This document shows positions 18,812 to 27,553 of a DNA stretch of 64,000 nt, in pieces. Origin of the DNA: Shinella sp. H4-D48 (GTDB lineage Bacteria > Pseudomonadota > Alphaproteobacteria > Rhizobiales > Rhizobiaceae). The DNA lies in NCBI RefSeq assembly GCF_022637395.1, contig NZ_CP093339.1:186001-250000 (forward strand), read 5' to 3'. How positions within the stretch are numbered: position 1 is the stretch's first letter; every line of letters starts with the position of its first letter. The translations under genes and the position numbers were made by a program. The notes below the pieces were generated by a model. The model was not told the DNA's origin, did not search any database, and saw nothing but the letters and a program-made list of their open reading frames with translations.

Positions 18812-20116
18812 ATGGCAACGCCGATAACCGCGGGCGCAGTCGCCGGCGAATACATGGAAACGTTTGTGATCGTGGAGTGGCGCGTCGGCGTTGGCGATAC
18901 GGTCGCGGAGGGCGACGTGCTCCTCACCATCGAAACCGCCAAGGCGGCAGTCGATATTGAGGCGCCCAGTGCCGGCGTGGTCAGCGCCATCTTCGCCGAG
19001 GCGGACAGCGAGGTACCGGCTGCGGCCGTGCTGTGCCTGATCGGCAAGGATAGCTCAGATGTGGGCTATGATGGCGATGATGCGCCGGTAAAGGGTTCCA
19101 GTCTGTCATCCGCGCCGGCACCGGCGATGATGGTGGCTGAGCGTGCCGCGGAGGCGCCGCGTGCGGCGGCGCTCTCCGCGCGCATAATTGCAAGTCCCGC
19201 AGCGCGTCGGGCGGCCAGTGCTGCCGGCGTCGATCTTCGCGCCGTCAGAGCGTCCAGCCCGTCCGGCCGCATCAAATTGCGTGACGTTTCCGGGGCATCG
19301 CAAAGTGTGCCGGCATTTGCCGCGCCGGTGTCGGCGGGCCTGCCCGCCGATGAAAATGGGCCGCTTGAGGTGCATCGCAGCGGTGCCAAAGGCGGAACGC
19401 CCGTTTTCATGATCCACGGTTTCGCCAGCGACTCGCTGTCGTGGTATCCGCTCGATCGTCAGTTGGCGAAGGACCATCCGGTTTACCGTCTCGATCTGCC
19501 GAACCATGGCACTTCGCCGAAGCGGCAGATCGGAAGCTTCGCCAATCTGGTGCGGGAGGTCCGCGACGCCTTCGATACTCTGGGCCTCGACGGCGCGCAT
19601 GTGATCGGCCATTCGCTGGGCGGCGCGCTTGCCCTTGCCCTTGCCGATACGCGGCCCCGCAAGCTGGCCTCTCTAACGCTCTTTGCACCGGGCGGTCTCG
19701 GCCCCAAGGTCAACGGTGACTTCATCTCAGGTATTGCTCGCGCCTCGCGGCCCGACAGCCTTGCAGCTTGGCTGAAGGTAATGGTGCATGATCAGAAGCT
19801 CATCGATCCCGCCTTCGCCAACGCCGCCTTTGCGGCGCGCGCAGACGGGAACCTTCGTGCCGCGCAATCCCACATGGGCGAGACGCTGTTTGCCGATGGC
19901 ACGCAGAGCTTCGATCTCGTGGCGGCCCTCCATCGTCTGGAATGCCCGACGCGGATCATCTGGGGTCGCAAGGACCGGGTTCTCGACTGGCACGATGCCT
20001 TGCAGGCACCCGGCCATGTCGGCCTGCACTTTCTGCCCGACGTCGGTCACGTGCCGCAGCTCGAGGCGCCGGATCTTTCGCTCGGCATCATCAGTGCCCT
20101 GATCAAGAGTGTTTGA
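18812..20116 (+). CDS. Lipoyl domain / peripheral-subunit-binding domain / alpha-beta hydrolase fusion (AcoC-like E2)
   Basis: The product has 434 residues. Residues 1-~78 are a biotinyl/lipoyl domain with the modified Lys in ETAKAAVDIEAP. A short Ala-rich linker leads to an E1/E3-binding motif (IIASPAARRAASAAGVDL, residues ~128-145, then SSPSGRIKLRDV). From ~185 onwards it is an alpha/beta hydrolase with oxyanion region MIHGFASD, nucleophile elbow GHSLGG and a late His in DVGHVPQLE. There is no 2-oxoacid dehydrogenase acyltransferase (CAT) domain. Pseudomonas-type AcoC has a similar lipoyl plus hydrolase build. The hydrolase may move the acyl group from lipoamide to CoA or to water; sequence alone does not decide. 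No E3 gene is nearby. Confidence 0.9.
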   Translation: MATPITAGAVAGEYMETFVIVEWRVGVGDTVAEGDVLLTIETAKAAVDIEAPSAGVVSAIFAEADSEVPAAAVLCLIGKDSSDVGYDGDDAPVKGSSLSSAPAPAMMVAERAAEAPRAAALSARIIASPAARRAASAAGVDLRAVRASSPSGRIKLRDVSGASQSVPAFAAPVSAGLPADENGPLEVHRSGAKGGTPVFMIHGFASDSLSWYPLDRQLAKDHPVYRLDLPNHGTSPKRQIGSFANLVREVRDAFDTLGLDGAHVIGHSLGGALALALADTRPRKLASLTLFAPGGLGPKVNGDFISGIARASRPDSLAAWLKVMVHDQKLIDPAFANAAFAARADGNLRAAQSHMGETLFADGTQSFDLVAALHRLECPTRIIWGRKDRVLDWHDALQAPGHVGLHFLPDVGHVPQLEAPDLSLGIISALIKSV

Positions 20117-20126
20117 GGAGCGATTC

Positions 20127-20942
20127 ATGTCCCACACGCTCCTCCTCGTCGGCTGCGGTAATATGGGTTTTGCCATGTTGCGCGGCTGGCTTCGCGAAGA
20201 CCCGATGCTCTCGGCTTATGTGGTGGAACCGGTCGATGCGCTTCGTGATCGTGCGGCCGCGGCGGGTGCCGTTGCCGTCTCGCACTTGGGCGATCTACCG
20301 CACGATTTAGCGCCCGATGTGGTGTTCGTCGCCGTCAAGCCGAAGCTCGTCGAAACGGTTCTGGCGGGCTGTGCGGACTTTGCCGCGCGGGGTGCGACCT
20401 TCGTTTCCGTCGCAGCTGGCGTAACCACGGCATCCATGGCGCAGCGTCTTCCCGCCGGTTCCTCCATTGTCCGCTGCATGCCGAACACGCCAGCTGCCAT
20501 AGGCGAGGGCATGATGGTTCTCTACGCGTGCGATGGCGTTTCGGCTGCCGCGAAAACCCTTGTGGCGTCGCTGCTGACGACCTCGGGGGTGGTCGCCTGG
20601 ATCGACGACGAAGCGCAGATGGATGCGGTAACGGCAATTTCGGGCTCCGGACCGGCCTATGTCTTCCACTTCATCGAGGCGTTGACAGAGGCCGCCGTTG
20701 CGCTTGGCCTGCCGGCGCAAACCGCTGCATTGCTGGCAAAGCAAACAGTGCGCGGAGCAGGCCGCCTTGCCATGGAGGCTGACGCCGATCCGACGGCGCT
20801 GCGCCTCCAGGTCACAAGCCCCGGCGGCACGACGGCAGCGGCCCTGAATGTCTTCATGAGCGATGAGCGTACCGGGAAACTCGTGGCGGAAGCCACGCGA
20901 GCAGCCCGCGACCGCAGCATTGAACTTGGCAAATCCAACTGA
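20127..20942 (+). CDS. proC: Pyrroline-5-carboxylate reductase family protein (ProC)
   Basis: The product has 271 residues from ATG 20127, behind TGAGGAG; an in-frame ATG at 20109 overlaps the previous gene. It has a canonical Rossmann loop, LLVGCGNMG, the AISGSGPAYVFHFIEALTEA helix (20 residues, residues ~174-193) and the VTSPGGTTAAALNVF signature that binds proline or pyrroline carboxylate. The predicted reaction is NAD(P)H reduction of a cyclic imine to an imino acid. A second, divergent ProC-like protein is at 2373-3131, and a housekeeping copy presumably exists elsewhere, so this one may serve the catabolic operon or act on a related ring compound. Confidence 0.9.
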   Translation: MSHTLLLVGCGNMGFAMLRGWLREDPMLSAYVVEPVDALRDRAAAAGAVAVSHLGDLPHDLAPDVVFVAVKPKLVETVLAGCADFAARGATFVSVAAGVTTASMAQRLPAGSSIVRCMPNTPAAIGEGMMVLYACDGVSAAAKTLVASLLTTSGVVAWIDDEAQMDAVTAISGSGPAYVFHFIEALTEAAVALGLPAQTAALLAKQTVRGAGRLAMEADADPTALRLQVTSPGGTTAAALNVFMSDERTGKLVAEATRAARDRSIELGKSN

Positions 20943-20966
20943 CAGTCAATCTGGAAGGACAACGTA

Positions 20967-21701
20967 ATGATCAGCCTCATAACAGGCGGCGCGCAGGGTA
21001 TCGGTTTCTCCACGGCAGAACATTTCATCCGTCGCGGCGACAAGGTTTGCGTCCTGGACCGCGCCGGCGTTGCCGAAGCACGTGAGAAGCTCGGGGCTGA
21101 CGTGCTGGCCATCGAAGGCGACGTCACGAACCCGGTGGATGTCGATGCAGCTGTCGCCCGCACCGTCGAAACCTTCGGCGGGCTCGACACCCTCGTTACG
21201 GCCGCAGGGATTGTCGCCGTAGAGCCGGCGCTGGATGTGGCGGCAGACGCTTTCATGCGCATGATGTCCGTCAACGTGCTCGGCAGCTTCCTGCCGGCCC
21301 AGAGCGCAGCCCGGTACATGAGCGAGAACGGCGGCGGCAACATCGTCTTCATCGGCTCCGTGTACGGCTCCGTGGGCGCGCCCAAGCGCACGGCCTACTG
21401 CGCTTCAAAGGGAGCGGTTCATAACATGATGCAGTCGTTGGCGACCGAATGGGGCCCGCTCGGCATCCGTATCAACGCTTTGGCGCCAACGGGCGTGCGC
21501 ACGCCCATGGTGCAGGACCTCATCGACAAGGGCATCTACAACATGGCCGGCGTCCGCAACCGCACACCGCTTGGCCGCATCGCCGAGCCGCAGGAAGTCG
21601 CAGCGGCGGCTGCGTTCCTTTCCTCGCCCGAGGCCTCGATGGTGCATGGCATCGTGCTTCCCGTCGATGGCGGCTGGATCGCCAACGGCTACACCTGGTG
21701 A
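20967..21701 (+). CDS. Short-chain dehydrogenase/reductase (SDR)
   Basis: The product has 244 residues. The glycine motif is TGGAQGIG, the NNAG position reads TAAGI, the catalytic Ser is in FIGSVYGS and the Tyr-Lys pair in YCASK. The C-terminus PVDGGWIANGYTW is typical of classical NAD(P) alcohol dehydrogenases of this superfamily. It is 24 bases downstream of proC and probably oxidises or reduces a hydroxyl or keto intermediate of the pathway. Confidence 0.88.
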   Translation: MISLITGGAQGIGFSTAEHFIRRGDKVCVLDRAGVAEAREKLGADVLAIEGDVTNPVDVDAAVARTVETFGGLDTLVTAAGIVAVEPALDVAADAFMRMMSVNVLGSFLPAQSAARYMSENGGGNIVFIGSVYGSVGAPKRTAYCASKGAVHNMMQSLATEWGPLGIRINALAPTGVRTPMVQDLIDKGIYNMAGVRNRTPLGRIAEPQEVAAAAAFLSSPEASMVHGIVLPVDGGWIANGYTW

Positions 21702-21748
21702 CATTTCCCTATCGAACCATTTTGGTTCTGGCATGAAAGGCTGAGACA

Positions 21749-22141
21749 ATGACGAAGCGCATCAACATTTCCTCCGGTTCCTCCTTCGAGAAAGCCTATG
21801 GCTATTCCCGCTGTGTGAAGGTGGGCGATACGGTCTACGTGTCTGGCACGGTCGGCATCAATTTTCAGACGGGTGAATGCAGCTCCGATCCGGTTGAACA
21901 GCTCCGCCAGGTCATCTGCAACATCGAGCCATGGCTTGAGAAGGCCGGCGCCTCGCTGAAGGATGTCGTCCAGATCACGACCTATGTGACCTCCGCCGAG
22001 GTGTTTGCGGCCATCGGCCCGACGCTCAAGGAAATTTTCGGCGACATCCTACCGACCAATGCGGCGCTTGTCGTGCAGTTCCCGGTACCGAACGTCAAGG
22101 TCGAGATTTCCGCAACCGCTGTCGTGGGCTGCGGCGCGTGA
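21749..22141 (+). CDS. RidA/YjgF-family protein lacking the catalytic arginine
   Basis: The product has 130 residues and spans the whole Rid fold, with the segment GDTVYVSGTVGI. Canonical RidA proteins hydrolyse reactive enamines and imines from PLP enzymes using an Arg in a P-A-R motif (R105 of E. coli RidA). Here the aligned segment reads LPTNAALVVQF, so Asn104 replaces that Arg. It therefore belongs to a Rid subgroup without classical imine deaminase residues. Such members are often found in catabolic operons for amino acids, pyrimidines or aromatics. It lies 47 bases behind the SDR gene. Confidence 0.88.
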   Translation: MTKRINISSGSSFEKAYGYSRCVKVGDTVYVSGTVGINFQTGECSSDPVEQLRQVICNIEPWLEKAGASLKDVVQITTYVTSAEVFAAIGPTLKEIFGDILPTNAALVVQFPVPNVKVEISATAVVGCGA

Positions 22142-22147
22142 CCGATC

Positions 22148-22171
22148 GGCCGCCGGTATGAACCGGCGGCC
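22148..22171 (+). terminator. Stem-loop after the Rid gene (10-bp perfect stem)
   Basis: GGCCGCCGGT, loop ATGA, ACCGGCGGCC, then TTTCACTCCTT. The short T-run allows partial termination. It lies in the 64-base gap before the EamA gene and could reduce expression of the last two genes. Confidence 0.5.
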
Positions 22172-22205
22172 TTTCACTCCTTGAGCCGTCTGACAGGCGC
22201 CCGGC

Positions 22206-23126
22206 ATGCTTCGCAACCTTCTTCATCCCGATAACCGGCATGCCATGACCGTTGGCATTATCCTCGTCATCGTCGGCTATTTTCTCTTTGCGTTGAACGA
22301 TGTCGTCGCAAAGATGCTGGTTGCCAGTTTTGGCGTGGCGCAGGTCCTGACGATCCGTGCTATTGGCGCTTTCATGGTGCTCGTACCGCTGGTGCGCCAG
22401 CAGCAGGAGACGCCCTTTCACAATGTGCACCGGCCGTTTGTGCAGATGGTGCGAGCGCTGCTCATCACTCTCGATACGTCGCTGTTCTACGCGGCCGTCA
22501 TCTACCTGCCGCTTGCCGATGTCATGACATTCTACATGGCCGGGCCAATCTACATGACGGTCGCCTCGCATTTTCTTCTGGGAGAGCGCGCCGGCTGGCG
22601 GCGCTGGACTGCGGTTCTCATCGGCTTCGTCGGTGTCGTCATCGCGCTCGATCCTTCGGCATCCGCGTTTTCCGCGCCGGCCTGGTTTGCGCTGACAGGT
22701 GGTCTTGCCTATGCGTTGACCCTGGTGCTCAACCGGTCTCTGGCACAAACCGGCGACGCGACCCTCGGTATCTACCAGGGACTTGCCACATTCCTTCTCG
22801 CCGGCGCCGCTTCTATTTTCGACTGGCGGTCCTTCACCCTTGCAGAGGGCGCTTCGATGCTGCTTCTCGGCGTAATCGGCGCTTTTTCCCACCTCGTCGT
22901 CACGCGGTCGCTGAAATTGGCACCTGTCTCCATTCTCGCGCCGTTCCAGTACACGTTGCTGCTGTGGGGCATGGTGTTCGGCTTCATTTTCTTCGACGAT
23001 GTGCCGGGGACGAATATGCTTGTCGGATCGGCGATCATCGTCGTCGCCGGTCTTTTCATCTCGCATCGCAAGGCCCGGAAGATCGAGGCGGTGCCCGAGA
23101 CCGATCTGCCGGCCCGCCTGCCATGA
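22206..23126 (+). CDS. EamA/DMT-superfamily membrane transporter
   Basis: The product has 306 residues with about ten membrane segments in two EamA repeats (starting near residues 15 and 155). Typical features are YFLFALNDVVAKML in the first helix, GWRRWTAVLIGFVGV before the end of the first repeat, and the PFQYTLLLWGMVFG turn late in the second. Members export amino acids or metabolites, or import drugs or carboxylates. In an operon with amino acid oxidation genes, exporting an overflow product or importing a second substrate are both possible. Confidence 0.88.
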   Translation: MLRNLLHPDNRHAMTVGIILVIVGYFLFALNDVVAKMLVASFGVAQVLTIRAIGAFMVLVPLVRQQQETPFHNVHRPFVQMVRALLITLDTSLFYAAVIYLPLADVMTFYMAGPIYMTVASHFLLGERAGWRRWTAVLIGFVGVVIALDPSASAFSAPAWFALTGGLAYALTLVLNRSLAQTGDATLGIYQGLATFLLAGAASIFDWRSFTLAEGASMLLLGVIGAFSHLVVTRSLKLAPVSILAPFQYTLLLWGMVFGFIFFDDVPGTNMLVGSAIIVVAGLFISHRKARKIEAVPETDLPARLP

Positions 23127-23217
23127 CGATGCCTAATACAAACCACCAGCAGCAGTGCGACGTCTGCACAATCATTCTCGAATTCTCTTTCTGAAAACCC
23201 ATCGAAGGTCAGTGATC

Positions 23218-24540
23218 ATGTCCATGGCAAGCCCGATCGATCCCACCATGCAAGGCGTCGTCTGGACGAAGACCCTGCAAGAAACCGTCCGCGACTATCC
23301 GCGTCTTTCCGGAGAGGAGGTCGCGGATCTCGTCGTCATCGGCGGCGGATATTCCGGTCTCAACACTGCCATTCACGCCGCAAAGAACGGGCTGCGTGTC
23401 GTGGTACTGGAGGCCGGCCGCGTCGGAAACGGCGCCGCTGGCCGCAACGGCGGCTACAATGTGCCGCAGTTTCCGGGTGGCATCACCCCCTCTGTGGTCG
23501 AGGCAACCGTCGGTCGGCGCAAGGGCCTCGCGCTTGCCGACCTCGTTCTGCATGGCGCCGATGCCGTATTCCGGCAAATCGATGCCTTTCAGATCAAATG
23601 CTCGGCGGTCCAGAACGGCTGGATGCAACCAGCCCATTCCGATGCCTCGATGCAAAGGGTGCGCAAGGTCCATGATGAATGGAAGGCGCTTGGTGCCAAG
23701 GTGGAATGGCATTCTCCCGCTGATGTCGCCGATCTTCTGGGCGCACAGGGCTATCTCGGCGGCTGGTCCAATGCGCAAGGCGGAACCGTCAACCCCTATA
23801 GTCTGTCGGTCGGGCTGGCGCGAGCCGCCGAGCAAAGCGGCGTGCGCATTTTCGAAAACAGTGCCGTCGACGGCTTCGAGGAAACCGCGCAGGGCGTCAT
23901 CGTTCGCTGCGGCTCAAGCCATGTGTCGGCACGGTCGGCGGTGTTTGCGACCAATGCCTATACGGGCGACTTCCTGCCGGCCGTGCAAAAATCCGTCATC
24001 CCTGTCTATCTGTACCATGTCGCCACGAAGCCGCTTAGCGAGGCGTTGCGCCAGAAAATCCTCAAGACGCAGCTGTGCTTTACGGATCTTCGCAAATCAG
24101 GCGGTTTCGGGCGCCTGGATTCGGATGGTCGACTGATTTCCGGCGGTGCCGTGTTCGATTTCGGCAACAAGGTGGCCTATGGCGAGGAGCATGCCCGCGG
24201 GCGAATGAAGATGCTCTTCCCACAATTGACCGACGATGACATTCAGCTCGAAAGCTATTGGGAAGGTTATTGTGCGGTGACGGACAGCTACCTGCCGCAC
24301 ATCTTGCGGCTGGGTCGGAACGTCTTCTCCATCGGCGGGTTCTCCACCCGAGGCGTCAACCTCGCGCAAAATCTCGGTCGTCTCATGGGCGAGGTCATGG
24401 CAGGCAAGCGTGAGCTCGATGACGTGCCCGTCAATGTCTATGATCACCGAAACGACATCGCGCTGTGGTCCATCAAGGCCAGAGCCGCGAGATACGTGTT
24501 TCCGTACTACCGCCTGAAGGATCGCTTGGGGATGACGTGA
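23218..24540 (+). CDS. DAO-family FAD-dependent oxidoreductase (PuuB/DadA-like)
   Basis: The product has 440 residues from ATG 23218, with a GAAGG site upstream. The FAD motif is LVVIGGGYSGLNTAIHA near residue 36, with the GNGAAGRNGGY segment of the PuuB subgroup. The C-terminal motif is FSIGGFSTRGVNLAQ. It should oxidise an amine or amino acid to an imine. It has the same layout as the oxidase at 8820-10109, so they are paralogues serving different transporters. It is the last gene of the E1/E2 operon. Confidence 0.9.
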   Translation: MSMASPIDPTMQGVVWTKTLQETVRDYPRLSGEEVADLVVIGGGYSGLNTAIHAAKNGLRVVVLEAGRVGNGAAGRNGGYNVPQFPGGITPSVVEATVGRRKGLALADLVLHGADAVFRQIDAFQIKCSAVQNGWMQPAHSDASMQRVRKVHDEWKALGAKVEWHSPADVADLLGAQGYLGGWSNAQGGTVNPYSLSVGLARAAEQSGVRIFENSAVDGFEETAQGVIVRCGSSHVSARSAVFATNAYTGDFLPAVQKSVIPVYLYHVATKPLSEALRQKILKTQLCFTDLRKSGGFGRLDSDGRLISGGAVFDFGNKVAYGEEHARGRMKMLFPQLTDDDIQLESYWEGYCAVTDSYLPHILRLGRNVFSIGGFSTRGVNLAQNLGRLMGEVMAGKRELDDVPVNVYDHRNDIALWSIKARAARYVFPYYRLKDRLGMT

Positions 24541-24585
24541 TCGACGTTCAGATCCGATCAGCCGCAGTTGTAAGCGCGATCCGGG

Positions 24586-24620
24586 GCATTTCCGGTAAAC
24601 CTGGTTTTCACCGGAAATGC
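24586..24620. terminator. 11-bp inverted repeat between convergent genes
   Basis: GCATTTCCGGT and ACCGGAAATGC are separated by 13 bases, in the 122-base gap between the convergent oxidase and alcohol dehydrogenase genes. The arms are perfect. No strong T-run follows on either side (TATTTCC on the + strand). A bidirectional terminator is likely; it could instead be a short interspersed repeat of the RIME type known in rhizobia. Confidence 0.5.
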
Positions 24621-24662
24621 TATTTCCAACGTCGAGGCAATCCCGCTTCGGCTGAAAATGCT

Positions 24663-25826
24663 CTAGCTCGCTGCGGAAAGAATGCCGCGGACATTCTCTT
24701 CGTCGAGCTTGACCGGATTGCCGCCCGCGCAGGGATCGAGCAGGCTCATCTGCGCAACCTTGTTGATGTCGACGTCTTTCAAGCCCATGCCTGACAGTTT
24801 TTCCGGAATTGACAGGTCGCTGCGCAGCGCAACGATCCAGTCGATCACGCCGTCCGCATCCTTGCGCGGAAGGTCCAGAACGCGTGCCAGCAGTTGGAGT
24901 TTGTCTGCAATGGCCGGCGCGTTGAATGTAACGACGTAGGGCATCAGCACGGCGTTCAGAAGGCCATGATGTGCATCGTGGAGAGCACCGAGCGGATGAG
25001 CGAGCGCATGGATCGCGCCCAGCCCCTTCTGCAGGGCGACACAACCCATTCCCGAGGCGATGAGCATCTGGCCGCGCGCTTCCAGATTGCCGCCATCGTG
25101 TGTGGCGATCGGCAGCCATTTGTGGATCAGCCGCAGCGCATTGAGCGCAATGCCCTCTGCCATCGGATGGAACGACGGAGCGCTGAGTGCTTCGAGGGCG
25201 TGCGACAGCGCATCCATGCCGGTTGCGGCGGTGATATTTGCAGGCAGCCCGACGGTGAGTTCGGGGTCCATGATGACAATGTCCGGCATCATGCACGGAT
25301 GAAAGACGATGACCTTGCGCTTATCGGTCTCATGCGTGATCACCGAGGAGCGGCCGAGTTCCGAGCCGGTTCCGGCCGTCGTGGGGACGGCGATAACAGG
25401 CACGAGGCCGGTGGTGTTGGCGCGCTTCCAGTTGTCTCCGATATCCTCGAGATCCCACATAGGGATGGTCTGGTGGGCCATGAAGGCGATCGCTTTGGCC
25501 GCATCCAGCGCGCTTCCGCCGCCAATCGCGACCACCAGATCGTGGTCGCCAGCCCGGAATGCCGCGACACCATCGGCGACGTTGCCGCCAGTGGGATTGG
25601 GTTTGACATTCCAGTAGAGTTCGGGTGCAAGACCGCTGGTTTTCAGGGCTTCGAGCGTCCGCTGCACGGGATAGAGATCCTTCAGCCCGGCATCGGTCAC
25701 GACGAGCGGGCGGCTTGCGCCAAGTTCGCGCACCATCTCGCCCAAGCCGGCGATGCGGCCGTTACCGAAGCGCACGGCGGTGGGGAAACTCCAGTTGCTG
25801 GTGGCGGTGGGCGTATCAACGGGCAT
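24663..25826 (-). CDS. Iron-containing alcohol dehydrogenase (family III)
   Basis: The product has 387 residues. NAD(P) loop is GGGSALDAAKAIA near residue 100; the metal-binding Asp/His set includes TGMDALSHALEAL and the segment HALAHPLGALHDAHHG. PTTAGTGSE is the family motif. It interconverts an alcohol and aldehyde, such as a 4-hydroxybutyrate/succinate semialdehyde or lactaldehyde type, in the cytoplasm. It is the last gene of the minus-strand polyamine-type operon (17 bases behind the permease) and may process the aldehyde released by amine oxidation. Confidence 0.92.
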   Translation of the reverse strand: MPVDTPTATSNWSFPTAVRFGNGRIAGLGEMVRELGASRPLVVTDAGLKDLYPVQRTLEALKTSGLAPELYWNVKPNPTGGNVADGVAAFRAGDHDLVVAIGGGSALDAAKAIAFMAHQTIPMWDLEDIGDNWKRANTTGLVPVIAVPTTAGTGSELGRSSVITHETDKRKVIVFHPCMMPDIVIMDPELTVGLPANITAATGMDALSHALEALSAPSFHPMAEGIALNALRLIHKWLPIATHDGGNLEARGQMLIASGMGCVALQKGLGAIHALAHPLGALHDAHHGLLNAVLMPYVVTFNAPAIADKLQLLARVLDLPRKDADGVIDWIVALRSDLSIPEKLSGMGLKDVDINKVAQMSLLDPCAGGNPVKLDEENVRGILSAAS

Positions 25827-25842
25827 GTTGGAACCTTGCTTG

Positions 25843-26676
25843 TTAGGATGTGGAAATGCCGGACGTCTGACGCTTCAGCGCACGGCGACGCAGCACCTCG
25901 GCGACGATGACCAGAAGAAGTGCCGGCACGAGATTGACTGTGGCAAGCGCCGGATAGATCGGCGAGGAGCCGACGGCTATGCCGCTATAGACGAAGATCG
26001 GCAGCGTGCGCGCCGTTCCGGCAAGCGAATAGGAAACGTAGAAATTTCCCCAGGAAAGCAGGAAGGAGAAGATGACGGCAGAAAAGATGCCGGGCCAGAG
26101 CAGCGGGAATGTGATCTCGCGGAAGACTTCCCAGCCACTTGCACCGGCATCGCGTGCGGCATCTTCCAGCGTCTCGTCGAAACCATAGACCTGAACGGCG
26201 ACAACAACGAGTGCGAAGGGTGTGATGTAGACGACATGGCCGATGATGACGGTGACGAGGCCTGTCGAAAAACCCAGCCAGCTCCCGAGCACCGAAAACC
26301 ACAACAGCATGACCACGCCGAGCAGCAATTGCGGAAACAGGAGCGGCGCGAAGGTGAGACCGCGGAATGCGCCTTGAAGGCGAAAACGGTATCTGATCCA
26401 CGCGACGGCTCCGGCTGTGCCGAGGACCGTTGCGAAGATTGTCGAAACTGCCGCGACGGTGGCAGAATTCAGGACGGCTGGAAAGAAGTCCGGCTTGTTG
26501 AACAGCTCACCATACCATTGCAGTGAGAAGCTCTCTATCGGCAGCGTCAACACGCGGCTCGACGTGAAGGAAAACGCGACCAGCGTGGCGATCGGCGCGT
26601 AGAAGAATATGAGAAGGAGGACGACAGAGCCGACCAGTGTCGTATCGACCAACGCGTTGCGCATACGCTGTGACAT
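25843..26676 (-). CDS. Polyamine-type ABC transporter permease (PotC family)
   Basis: The product has 277 residues and six membrane segments. The permease EAA loop is EDAARDAGASGWEVFREITFP (cited as EDAARDAGASGW and REITFPLLWPG). The length and the order after a PotB-like gene fit PotC of spermidine/putrescine-type importers. The start codon overlaps the potB-like stop by one base (TGATG). Confidence 0.92.
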   Translation of the reverse strand: MSQRMRNALVDTTLVGSVVLLLIFFYAPIATLVAFSFTSSRVLTLPIESFSLQWYGELFNKPDFFPAVLNSATVAAVSTIFATVLGTAGAVAWIRYRFRLQGAFRGLTFAPLLFPQLLLGVVMLLWFSVLGSWLGFSTGLVTVIIGHVVYITPFALVVVAVQVYGFDETLEDAARDAGASGWEVFREITFPLLWPGIFSAVIFSFLLSWGNFYVSYSLAGTARTLPIFVYSGIAVGSSPIYPALATVNLVPALLLVIVAEVLRRRALKRQTSGISTS

Positions 26677-27551
26677 CAGGCGGGCCTCCTCGTCGTTGCC
26701 GTGCGTCGAAGGGCGAATGCCGCGCAGGCCGCAAGCATCAGGGCGCCGGTGGTAATCAGCACCATCGTCAGGGCTGCGCCGAGTGGCCAGTTCACACGGG
26801 TCTCGAAACTCTGGCGGATCAGCTCGGACGCGAGCGGAGACGTGCCGCCACCAAGCACCTTGGGTTCGAGAAAGGCGCCGAGGCTTAGCACGAAGACCAG
26901 CACCGCTCCCGAGTAAAGGCCCGGCCGGGAAAGCGGAAGCGTAACCTCGAAGAAGGTCCTGAAGCGCGAAGCACCGGCATCATAAGCTGCGAGCACCAGA
27001 TCTCGGTCGATCCGCACCAGCGAAAGATAGATCGTGAATATCGGATAGGCGACCAGATTGTAGACCATGCCGATCATCGTGCCGGTCGGTGTGAACAGCA
27101 GGTTCAGCATTTCCGGCGGAAAGCCCAAATGCATCAGCAGCCAGTTGGCCACACCGTTCTTGTCGAGGATCAGAATCCAGCCGAAGGTCTTGAGTACGGC
27201 ATCGGTCAGGAACGCGAAAATGATCAGGATCTGAATTTGCGTCTTGAAGGTCTTGAGCCGCGTGGCAAGCGCATAAGCGACCGGGAACGCGATCAGCACG
27301 GTCAGAACGACGCAGATCAGCGCCATCGTCACCGTGCGCAGCATGATCGTCCAGTAATGCGGTTTGGAAAACACCTCCGTCCAGATTTTCAGGTCCCACG
27401 TCCAGACGAGCCGGTAGTATTGCGTCGTCTGGAAGGTCAGCACCGCCGTCATCAGGAGCGGTACCAGGAAGAACGCGACCATGACCACCGCGAGGGGCGC
27501 TACGGTGGCGACAAGAACCGGGTCGTTCCAGGATTTGGATTCGATCCTCAT
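26676..27551 (-). CDS. Polyamine-type ABC transporter permease (PotB family)
   Basis: The product has 291 residues from ATG 27551; the frame upstream is shadow of the ATPase gene. Six membrane segments, and the EAA-like loop LAAYDAGASRFRTFFEVTL followed by PLSRPGLYSG, are typical of PotB. FAFLTDAVLKTFGWILIL is the conserved PotB segment after the second helix. It forms the channel with the PotC-like protein. The gap from the ATPase gene is two bases. Confidence 0.92.
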   Translation of the reverse strand: MRIESKSWNDPVLVATVAPLAVVMVAFFLVPLLMTAVLTFQTTQYYRLVWTWDLKIWTEVFSKPHYWTIMLRTVTMALICVVLTVLIAFPVAYALATRLKTFKTQIQILIIFAFLTDAVLKTFGWILILDKNGVANWLLMHLGFPPEMLNLLFTPTGTMIGMVYNLVAYPIFTIYLSLVRIDRDLVLAAYDAGASRFRTFFEVTLPLSRPGLYSGAVLVFVLSLGAFLEPKVLGGGTSPLASELIRQSFETRVNWPLGAALTMVLITTGALMLAACAAFALRRTATTRRPA

Positions 27552-27553
27552 GG

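Noticed and set aside
22095-23066. 323-residue minus-strand frame opposite the EamA gene
   Set aside because: Highly charged, low-complexity product typical of antisense reading of a membrane protein gene.
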